A DNA stretch of 11,027 nucleotides from CAYGFH01 sp964430295 (GTDB lineage Bacteria; Patescibacteriota; Microgenomatia; UBA10105; UBA927). The notes beneath the pieces were generated by a model. It was not told where the DNA came from, ran no database searches, and saw nothing but the letters and a program-made list of their open reading frames with translations. Shown here piece after piece: positions 1 through 6,866 of the stretch. Each line of letters begins with the position of its first letter. Within the stretch, counting starts at the first letter, position 1. The DNA is taken from positions 1 through 11,027 of the forward strand of contig CAYSEV010000044.1 in assembly GCA_964430295.1 (NCBI GenBank), given 5' to 3'. Both the position numbers and the translations under genes were made by a program.

Positions 1-260
1 GGGGATTACCACTTATTGGTTTTGATATACCTGAGTCGAAGTGGATGACAAAGAAAATCACCATGACCGCTAAAGCATTTAATATAGATCAATACGCAAC
101 GATTCTCATCTCTGCCACCAAAAAAAATGTAATACAAACACTTCGAAAGAACAGCCGTATATTTGCAAAACAATATAGTTGGGAGACTGTTGTCGATAAA
201 TTCGAACAGTTTTTTACAGAGGTATTATCTAAAGAAAGGGCCGTATATGAACGCAACTAA
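1..260 (+). CDS. Glycosyltransferase, probable GT4 family, C-terminal fragment (5' truncated)
   Basis: This is the end of a gene whose beginning lies outside the window. The open frame reads through from position 3 and stops at 258-260, giving about 85 visible residues; the ATG at 45 is only an internal Met. The fragment begins GLPLIGFDIP, like the segment after the donor-binding site in GT-B glycosyltransferases of family GT4. It ends with NSRIFAKQYSWETVVDKFEQF, matching the usual GT4 C-terminal helix in which a Tyr-Ser-Trp sits shortly before the end. Such enzymes move a sugar from a nucleotide-sugar donor to a growing glycan on the cytoplasmic face of the membrane. Its last 14 bases overlap the next gene, which suggests co-transcription and coupled translation with the amino-sugar genes. 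The family call rests only on this tail; donor and acceptor cannot be inferred. Confidence 0.72.
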   Translation, partial: GLPLIGFDIPESKWMTKKITMTAKAFNIDQYATILISATKKNVIQTLRKNSRIFAKQYSWETVVDKFEQFFTEVLSKERAVYERN

Positions 261-660
261 GACGAAACTATCGCAACTCATAACAATCCCAAAAATTTCT
301 GATGAAGGTTCACTGTGCTTTATGGAAAGCAAAACCCATATCCCATTTGAAATTAAGCGGGTTTATTATATTTTCGACGTGATCAAAAATGCTGTACGTG
401 GTCTCCATGCACATAAAAAAACTGATCAGGTACTGTTTTGCATAAGCGGAAGTATCACGATTATCTTAGATAACGGAAAAGAAAAAGAAGCTGTCACACT
501 CAATAAACCAAATATGGGTATATATTTACCAAAAATGCTTTGGCACGAAATGGTTGCATTTAAACCGGGAACCATTCTCATGGTTGTTGCATCAGATGTA
601 TATAAAGAATCAGATTATATACGAAATTATTCTGAATTTTTACAAAGGAGTGATCTATGA
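247..660 (+). CDS. fdtA: TDP-4-oxo-6-deoxyglucose 3,4-ketoisomerase (FdtA/QdtA, WxcM-like cupin)
   Basis: A 137-residue single-domain cupin, the normal size for FdtA-type isomerases. These enzymes move the keto group of TDP-4-keto-6-deoxyglucose from C4 to C3 so that an aminotransferase can act there. The diagnostic block RGLHAHKKTDQ is at residues 51-61, with catalytic-type His54 and His56. It is followed by a cupin GSITIILDNG strand, then WHEM at 99-102 and ASDVYKESDYIRNYSEF at 115-131, all typical of this family. I chose the ATG at 247 because a GAAAGGG ribosome-binding site lies about 6 bases upstream and the protein then begins like its relatives; the frame is open further upstream with an ATG at 163, but that extension would run through the preceding gene. 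The stop overlaps the next start as ATGA. The product could be the galacto (FdtA) or gluco (QdtA) epimer; sequence reading alone does not settle this. Confidence 0.88.
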   Translation: MNATKTKLSQLITIPKISDEGSLCFMESKTHIPFEIKRVYYIFDVIKNAVRGLHAHKKTDQVLFCISGSITIILDNGKEKEAVTLNKPNMGIYLPKMLWHEMVAFKPGTILMVVASDVYKESDYIRNYSEFLQRSDL

Positions 661-1754
661 TTCTCATGAATGATTTTAAGAAAGAATACACACATATTCA
701 AAGTGAGATCGATGAAGCGCTATCTCGTGTATCTGCAAGCGGATGGTATATATTAGGAACTGAAGTCGAAAAATTTGAAAAAGCATTTGCAGAGTTTGTG
801 GGCGCCAAATACTGTATAGGCGTGGCAAACGGTTTAGATGCTCTCCAATTATCACTCATGGCATTAGGTATAGGGAAAGGCGATGAAGTTATCACCATTT
901 CAAATACAGCGGTTGCCACAATACTTGCGATAACAAATGCGGGGGCAACGCCTGTATTTGTTGATGTAAACGAGCACGCGCTTATGGATACGACTCTGAT
1001 TGAAAAAGCTATTACGTCAAAGACAAAAGCAATTCTCCCGGTACATTTATTTGGACAAATGGCAGATATGGCCGAAATCACTCGTATCGCGAAAAAGCAT
1101 AATCTCTCTGTCGTGGAAGATGCATGTCAGGCACATGGGGCAACGCAGCAAGGAAAGCATGCCGGATCTATAGGAGACACAGGATGTTTTAGTTTCTATC
1201 CAACAAAAAATTTGGGAGCGTATGGAGATGGGGGAGCCATCGTCACAAATTCTGAGAAACTCTACACCATGGCAAAGATGTTGCGAAACTATGGTCAGGA
1301 AACACGCTATTATCATAAAGTAAAAGGCATTAACAGTCGCCTAGATGAAATTCAAGCAGCGATTCTTGCTGTAAAACTAACTCATCTAAATGAGTCTATA
1401 AAAAATCGCCAGCTTGTAGCATCTCTGTATGATGCGTCTCTTAGCACTATTTCCCAGATTACACTACCACAAATTGCACCGAACAATGATCATGCGTATC
1501 ACTTATATGTTTTGCGTGTCAGTAAGAGAGCGCAGTTAATGGAATTTTTGAAAGATCGTGGCATTCAATCACTCATACATTACCCTGTGCCTGTACATAA
1601 ACAGGAATGCTATGTTGAATTCAATACTGTGACACTTCCAAAGACAGAAGAATTTGCATCGACAGTGTTATCACTTCCAATTCATCCGTTTATTACAAAA
1701 GAAGAAGTAGAAATTACAGCAAATGCTATTGCAGATTTTTATTCCAAAGTATGA
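657..1754 (+). CDS. fdtB: PLP-dependent TDP-3-keto-6-deoxyhexose 3-aminotransferase (FdtB type, DegT/DnrJ/EryC1)
   Basis: A full-length 365-residue fold-type I sugar aminotransferase. It should transfer an amino group, usually from glutamate, to C3 of the keto-sugar made by the adjacent isomerase, giving TDP-Fuc3N or TDP-Qui3N. The start MILMNDFKKEY resembles the family's usual N terminus. Residues 56-66 hold the cofactor-binding NGLDALQL segment. Asp155 in VVEDACQAHGA should contact the PLP ring nitrogen, and Lys184 in FYPTKNLGAYGDGG is the expected Schiff-base lysine. The start at 657 is supported by AAAGGAG at 644-650 with a 6-base spacer and by the ATGA overlap with the isomerase stop. 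The isomerase-aminotransferase pairing is what makes 3-amination more likely than 4-amination. An N-acetyltransferase (FdtC), which often follows, is absent here. Exact product stereochemistry is inferred. Confidence 0.86.
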   Translation: MILMNDFKKEYTHIQSEIDEALSRVSASGWYILGTEVEKFEKAFAEFVGAKYCIGVANGLDALQLSLMALGIGKGDEVITISNTAVATILAITNAGATPVFVDVNEHALMDTTLIEKAITSKTKAILPVHLFGQMADMAEITRIAKKHNLSVVEDACQAHGATQQGKHAGSIGDTGCFSFYPTKNLGAYGDGGAIVTNSEKLYTMAKMLRNYGQETRYYHKVKGINSRLDEIQAAILAVKLTHLNESIKNRQLVASLYDASLSTISQITLPQIAPNNDHAYHLYVLRVSKRAQLMEFLKDRGIQSLIHYPVPVHKQECYVEFNTVTLPKTEEFASTVLSLPIHPFITKEEVEITANAIADFYSKV

Positions 1755-2662
1755 AAAAACCAACAGTATCAATCGGTATACCGGCATATAACGAACAGCA
1801 TACTATAGCTCAACTGTTGCGAGCTATCCTCGCACAGTCTCAGAATACGTTTCGGCTAGAGGCTATCTACATTGTCTTGGACGGATCCACAGATGGAACC
1901 CAAAAAGAAATTGCTTCTGTCAAAGATGCGAGAATTCGCGTCATGAAACATACCAAACAACTTGGAAAAGCCACCAGATTAAACGAACTTTTTCAGAAAA
2001 ATACCAGTGAGTATTTAGTTATATTTGATGCGGATATTTTAATCAAAGATACAGACGTCATACATAAAATGATACAACCATTTTCAGATGCACGTGTAGG
2101 ACTTGTCTCTGCTAACAATTTACCGATCAGACCCACGGAGTTTATAGGGAAAATTTGGTATAGAGCGGAGATGGTTTGGTATGAAATGCGAAAATACGCA
2201 GATGATTCGAAGACACTTTTTAATAATTCAGGTTGTTCTATAGCTCTTCGTAAAAATATTGCTGATAAAATACTACTTCCTCGAGAAACGATTGCAGATC
2301 AACAGTTTGTATATATATACGCAATGCAGTGTGGCGGAGCATTTTTCTATCAAAAAAATGCAAATGTGTATTACCATCCGCCATCAACACTCAAAGATAT
2401 ATCCATACAATACGCAAGATCCACTACGGAAGAACCGTTTTTTCAAAAGCATTTTGGCCGTTCGTATGATTCATTTTTCACAATTCCGAAGTGGTGCAGA
2501 TTTAAGGGGTTATTTGACTCTACAATAGCAGACCCTCTGTATACAATATTAGCTGTATGCTTTCTTAAACTTTTACCATATACATCTACGATAACGCTGC
2601 GGGAAACAAAAAAAGGACTTTGGCCTGTTACCGCATCTACGAAGAGGAGATTTCATATATGA
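1751..2662 (+). CDS. Glycosyltransferase family 2 (first of a tandem pair)
   Basis: A 303-residue GT-A-fold glycosyltransferase. The N terminus has the GT2 signature VSIGIPAYNE at 6-15, then VLDGSTDGT at 42-50 and the metal/nucleotide-binding DAD at 93-95 in VIFDADIL. A single hydrophobic stretch at about 258-276 could touch or cross the membrane. The protein ends with a W-x4-STK tail (Trp291, Ser296-Lys298) that also ends its neighbour. The two GT2 proteins align over their length, so they look like diverged duplicates. Where the neighbour has the usual Glu-Asp pair carrying the catalytic base, this copy reads Asp183-Gln184, which may alter activity or move the base. The start overlaps the aminotransferase stop as ATGA; no clear ribosome-binding site is seen, so translational coupling is likely. 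It presumably adds a sugar to a lipid carrier or glycan; donor and acceptor are unknown. Confidence 0.85.
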   Translation: MKKPTVSIGIPAYNEQHTIAQLLRAILAQSQNTFRLEAIYIVLDGSTDGTQKEIASVKDARIRVMKHTKQLGKATRLNELFQKNTSEYLVIFDADILIKDTDVIHKMIQPFSDARVGLVSANNLPIRPTEFIGKIWYRAEMVWYEMRKYADDSKTLFNNSGCSIALRKNIADKILLPRETIADQQFVYIYAMQCGGAFFYQKNANVYYHPPSTLKDISIQYARSTTEEPFFQKHFGRSYDSFFTIPKWCRFKGLFDSTIADPLYTILAVCFLKLLPYTSTITLRETKKGLWPVTASTKRRFHI

Positions 2663-3567
2663 AAGCTCAACGCATCCCTCGCATAACTATAGGAATAGCA
2701 GCTCACAATGAGGCTAATGGAATCGGCAGAGTACTGCGTGGCATCTTGGATCAACAGGTAAATGGTTGGACGTTGGACAGAATTCATGTGTATTGCGACG
2801 GATGTACAGACAAAACAGCATCAATAGCAAGGTCAATTCGAAGTTCTAACATAGTGGTACACGATGACGGACAACAGCTTGGAAAAACTGCACGTTTGCA
2901 GCAAATGTTTGCCTCCCTTAAAACTGAATATCTGATTATGTTTGATGGAGATATCTCATTTGCATCCAACAAGGTTATCACGCAACTTCTTGAGCCATTC
3001 TTAAAAAACTCACGTGTTATGTTGGTGGGTGGAAATTCGACGCCTGAAGCGCCCAAGTCTTTTTTTCAGAAGGCAGTGTATTCTACGTTTCGTGTGTTTT
3101 ACCATTCACGTATCCTATTGGGTGGTGGACATAATATCTTTGGAGCAACAGGATCGATCCTAGCTATAAGAAAACAATTTTCGGATACTGTTACTTTTCC
3201 TCGAATAGTGAACGAAGATGCGTATCTGTATTTGGATTGTCTGGCAAAAGGTTTTGTATTTCGATATGTGGATAACGCTATGATTCACTACACACTTCCA
3301 AATACTGTTACAGATTACATAAAGCAGGTCTTTCGATCTGAACCTGTCAGTCTTGAAGCCGAATTAACACCATATTTTGGAGAAGCAGTTAAGAATCAAA
3401 CGAGCCGACCATTTGTATTTTATCTCAAGAGTATTCTACAAGAATTTTTTGTGAATCCTATTGGCGTCGTGTTTATGACTATATTGAATATACTCGCCAG
3501 GCCACTGGCACCTTTTGTTATTCGAAATTATAAACTGAGTTGGTTTACAGCAACATCAACAAAGTAA
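2659..3567 (+). CDS. Glycosyltransferase family 2 (second of a tandem pair)
   Basis: A 302-residue GT2 enzyme with ITIGIAAHNE at 9-18, YCDGCTDKT at 45-53, the DGD metal-binding motif at 96-98 and the likely catalytic-base pair Glu186-Asp187 in VNEDAYLY. A hydrophobic segment at about 265-288 near the C terminus may anchor it to the membrane. It ends WFTATSTK, sharing the W-x4-STK tail of the preceding GT2. The open frame extends upstream to an ATG at 2620, but I chose 2659: there an ATGA overlaps the previous stop, AGAGGAGA at 2643-2650 provides a good ribosome-binding site, and the GT2 core begins directly. The gene is part of the same tightly packed operon. A duplicated GT2 pair beside two amino-sugar pathways might mean each transfers a different sugar, but this is only inference. 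Confidence 0.88.
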   Translation: MKAQRIPRITIGIAAHNEANGIGRVLRGILDQQVNGWTLDRIHVYCDGCTDKTASIARSIRSSNIVVHDDGQQLGKTARLQQMFASLKTEYLIMFDGDISFASNKVITQLLEPFLKNSRVMLVGGNSTPEAPKSFFQKAVYSTFRVFYHSRILLGGGHNIFGATGSILAIRKQFSDTVTFPRIVNEDAYLYLDCLAKGFVFRYVDNAMIHYTLPNTVTDYIKQVFRSEPVSLEAELTPYFGEAVKNQTSRPFVFYLKSILQEFFVNPIGVVFMTILNILARPLAPFVIRNYKLSWFTATSTK

Positions 3568-3568
3568 T

Positions 3569-6500
3569 ATGAATATAGTAAGCAGGATAAAACAAATGTG
3601 TGCAATTGTAATCGGGAATATACTCGATACAATTTTTCCGAACAAGCAGAGGGCATCGTTCTCATTTCCACCAACGCTCTTGGGATATACATTCAAAAAA
3701 GAGTTGCATACCGGGTACGTTCATAGATCGTTTAAGTATGCGTTGTATACAAAAGGTCGTGATCAGGTGTTTGTAAAGTTATGGCAGAGTCCATGGAAAA
3801 ATTTTGATTATTATTCGTTGCAAAATGAAATATCTATTTATAAACAATTACAGGTCGGGGGTCAAAAAGATTTTACATTGAATGCAGATACGTTTACCGT
3901 TCCGAAGTATATTGGTTCTGTAGAAGATCCCAGATATGTTGCATTGATCATTGAGTATGTTCAGGCAGTTAGTATAAAGAACAATTCACCTGCGGCGTTT
4001 GTATATACTGTTCCTGCAATTCATGCCTATATTCACTATTTATCATCTAAAGTTCAACCAGTATCAACATTGTCTATTACCAAAATTCGGATACATTTTC
4101 TTATATACGTACTCATTTCGCTCTTACGATATCCAATGTATATCAGAAGTTTCATTCGCATTATCGCGATCTATGTTAAATCATTTCGTGTAAATGGAAA
4201 CATGCATGATCTCACACTTCTTCACAGAAGTATTGAAGAGCAAAATATGCTTCGATCAGACAAGAAAATTTATGTGTATGATTTTCAATTGATGGTACGA
4301 GCTCATCCTTACCTCGAACATATTCAGAGTTTGTATTTTGGTTGGGACAATCCAAAGAAGACTGAATTATATTTATCTTTACCTGAAGTTCAATCTATTT
4401 TAAACACTCCGAACCAATCTGCTGTATTTTGCTTCTTTGCGTGCTATACAGCACTGTTGCAACTTGCGCTTGGATCAAATAATCAAAAGGAGACCATGTC
4501 GTTCATTTCATATTTTCTTACCAGAGAATCAAAATACAAAAAATCGTTATATGAACTCATATCATTTACTCTCTTTGGTTTGATAGGACATATTCCACAG
4601 CGAGTGTTGCCTGTCACAAACACAATATTTTGTTATCATAGTGTGGATCATAGCTCCTGGAGATTTTCAACACCACCAGAACAATTTGACTTGCAGCTTT
4701 CACATATAGAAAAACAATATAAAATTGTACCGCTGAAAACCTTGCTTTCCTCAAAAGCATCTGGACTTGCTGCCATCACATTTGATGATGGGTATAAGAG
4801 TCTATATGCTCAAGCATTACCAATACTGGAGAGACATGGTGCTGTCGCAACTGTTTTCTGTGTAGGAGCTCCCGATGATGTAAACAGACACGAACTTGAT
4901 AATGGATTACCTCTTTTAGAGGAATCACAGTTGCAGATATTGAGGGCTAAAGGGTGGGAAATAGGCTATCATACAAAACACCATCTCGATCTGCAATCCC
5001 TTTCAAAAGAATCTCTCTTTGAAGAAATGGATTCTACGGAAAAATATTTTGCCTATCCACGAGGGTATTATTCACAGGATATACTATCTGTAGTTAAGGA
5101 CATAGGGTATACACATGCGTTTACTGTAGATGGTGGAATTCTTAATATGAAAAATCCTCTAAAACTGACAAGATTACCTATAGAAGGACATATGCCAATG
5201 ACTTCGTTTGTTGGAATGATTACAGAGATTGGAAAGATATGCAGCAGATTCTTTTTACGCTTTTTGCAGATAAAATCCCGTGTATCAGGTCTGGGTAACG
5301 GTATATTTTCTCGATCGCGTACCACGGGTATGTTCAAGCTTTTGTATAGCATACTTGTCATCACGATTCTCGTACTGAGCGTTCGCGGTATATCCGGTAA
5401 TCCGACAGAACAGGATCTACTGAAGGTGCAATGGAGGGAGAATGGACCATTTGAATTATCTCCTGAACGTGGAAGATTTGCATTGTTATTTTCAGTAATA
5501 GAAAATAAATCATTTTATTTTACAAAAAAAATAGCTGAATTCGCGGCTCCTGATGTAGGTTTTCATAATGGGGAGTATGTATCTCTTTTCGCACCGGGAC
5601 TTTCATACGTTGTTATGCCGGGATATATCATAGGAAAACTGTTGGGCGCGTCTCAGGTCGGTACGTATGCCGTTATAGCATTATTTGCATTCTTCAATGT
5701 ACTGCTTATTCGCAAAATTTCGGAATACTTCGGAGCAAGTTCCGGGGCTGCTTGGATTGGTGCACTTATATTTCTTTTTGGGACACCTGCATATGCATAC
5801 GCAGTTAATTTGTATCAACATCATGTATCTACGTTTCTCCTGTTATCCGGTATCTTTATACTGCTGAAATATACGTCAACTTTTGCCACTTCACTGGTAT
5901 TTCTAATATTCGCATGCGCCATACCGCTGGATTATCCAAATTTGTTTTTCTTATTCCCAGTGTTTCTGACAGCTCTGTTTAGATTTTTTATATATAAAAC
6001 AGAAGAAGAGCGATATACACTAAAAATTGAATATCTTCAGATTGCCACGCTTTGTATCATGATTGTGCCAATCGGATTGTTTATGCTCTTTAACAAGGCC
6101 TCGTACGGTAATCCGTTGCAGTTGTCAGGCACTGTACAGTCTGCTGACTTTAACGCTGCGTTTAAGGAATCTGTGGAACATGATATTACTGTATCGCCGT
6201 TTGTTGAGACAATAAACAAAAAAGCGGATGAGAAAGGTAAAAGTGCAGTCGGATTTTTTAAGAGCAGAAATTTGATACAGGGGTTTTATGCACAGACAGT
6301 AAGTCCGGATCGTGGATTACTGGCATTTACACCGATTATGATTTTTGGAATCCTTGGACTGATAGTTATGTACAGAAGGACAGTGCACTATGCATCCTTA
6401 CTTTTAGCCATTATGCTCATGAATGTACTTCTCTATGCTATGTGGGGAGACCCATGGGGTGGTTGGGCGTTCGGATCACGATATTTGATTCCAGCATATG

Positions 6501-6856
6501 CGGTGCTTTCTATTTGCATAGCATACTTATTGAGTGCATATCGTCGGGTGTGGTGGTTTGTTCTATTGTTTAGCCTTGTGAGTTATTACTCTATTGCTGT
6601 AAACACACTAGGCGCGCTAACTACCAGTGCGTTACCGCCAAAAATTCAAGTGTTATCCCTTGAGGAGCAATCAGGCAAGGTTCAAAAATATACCTATGAA
6701 AGAAATTGGGATATATTGAACGAAAATATATCAAAATCATTTATCTATCAGACCTTTTTTAAGTCACAAATACACGCAAGAGAATACTACTATGTGGTGT
6801 TAGGCAGTATCATTTTCATGATAACAATATTATATATCAGTTTATTGTTTTTTTAA
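3569..6856 (+). CDS. Three-part fusion: kinase-like (probable pseudokinase) + polysaccharide deacetylase + GT-C-like membrane domain
   Basis: A continuous 1095-residue frame starting 1 base after the previous stop, with no clear ribosome-binding site. Residues about 30-345 have a protein-kinase-like layout: candidate ATP lysine Lys70 (FVKLW), helix-C Glu87, hinge LIIEYV at 126-131, catalytic loop HRSIEEQN at 219-226 and DFQ at 238-240. The HRD aspartate is Ser221, so phosphotransfer is probably lost. Residues about 350-550 are a NodB/CE4-type deacetylase, with TFDDGY at 404-409 (metal Asp407), HTKHH at 468-472 (metal His468 and His472) and FAYPRGYY at 494-501. From about 589 onward there are roughly a dozen membrane segments, with NPTEQD at 611-616 and SPERGRFALLFS at 631-642 in the first external loop, resembling GT39/ArnT-like GT-C enzymes. 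Basic residues before the first membrane segment predict that the first two domains are cytoplasmic. An internal ATG at 5330 could start the GT-C part separately. The family calls are firm for the deacetylase, moderate for the others. Confidence 0.8.
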   Translation: MNIVSRIKQMCAIVIGNILDTIFPNKQRASFSFPPTLLGYTFKKELHTGYVHRSFKYALYTKGRDQVFVKLWQSPWKNFDYYSLQNEISIYKQLQVGGQKDFTLNADTFTVPKYIGSVEDPRYVALIIEYVQAVSIKNNSPAAFVYTVPAIHAYIHYLSSKVQPVSTLSITKIRIHFLIYVLISLLRYPMYIRSFIRIIAIYVKSFRVNGNMHDLTLLHRSIEEQNMLRSDKKIYVYDFQLMVRAHPYLEHIQSLYFGWDNPKKTELYLSLPEVQSILNTPNQSAVFCFFACYTALLQLALGSNNQKETMSFISYFLTRESKYKKSLYELISFTLFGLIGHIPQRVLPVTNTIFCYHSVDHSSWRFSTPPEQFDLQLSHIEKQYKIVPLKTLLSSKASGLAAITFDDGYKSLYAQALPILERHGAVATVFCVGAPDDVNRHELDNGLPLLEESQLQILRAKGWEIGYHTKHHLDLQSLSKESLFEEMDSTEKYFAYPRGYYSQDILSVVKDIGYTHAFTVDGGILNMKNPLKLTRLPIEGHMPMTSFVGMITEIGKICSRFFLRFLQIKSRVSGLGNGIFSRSRTTGMFKLLYSILVITILVLSVRGISGNPTEQDLLKVQWRENGPFELSPERGRFALLFSVIENKSFYFTKKIAEFAAPDVGFHNGEYVSLFAPGLSYVVMPGYIIGKLLGASQVGTYAVIALFAFFNVLLIRKISEYFGASSGAAWIGALIFLFGTPAYAYAVNLYQHHVSTFLLLSGIFILLKYTSTFATSLVFLIFACAIPLDYPNLFFLFPVFLTALFRFFIYKTEEERYTLKIEYLQIATLCIMIVPIGLFMLFNKASYGNPLQLSGTVQSADFNAAFKESVEHDITVSPFVETINKKADEKGKSAVGFFKSRNLIQGFYAQTVSPDRGLLAFTPIMIFGILGLIVMYRRTVHYASLLLAIMLMNVLLYAMWGDPWGGWAFGSRYLIPAYAVLSICIAYLLSAYRRVWWFVLLFSLVSYYSIAVNTLGALTTSALPPKIQVLSLEEQSGKVQKYTYERNWDILNENISKSFIYQTFFKSQIHAREYYYVVLGSIIFMITILYISLLFF

Positions 6857-6866
6857 CCGAATTAAT

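Noticed and set aside
163..246. A 28-residue N-terminal extension of the ketoisomerase from an ATG at 163
   Set aside because: It lies wholly within the preceding glycosyltransferase frame, has no ribosome-binding site, and the family begins near the ATG at 247, which has one.
2620..2658. Earlier ATG for the second GT2 gene
   Set aside because: The ATG at 2659 has a good AGAGGAGA site, forms the ATGA overlap seen at other junctions, and starts directly before the GT2 core.
4205..4216. HDL at residues 213-215 of the fusion read as the kinase HGDL catalytic motif
   Set aside because: No Asn sits at the required distance, while HRSIEEQN at 219-226 has the correct spacing to Asn226 and to DFQ.
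6843..6856. T-run at the end of the fusion gene as a terminator
   Set aside because: No GC-containing stem precedes it; it encodes the C-terminal residues and the next gene starts 10 bases later.
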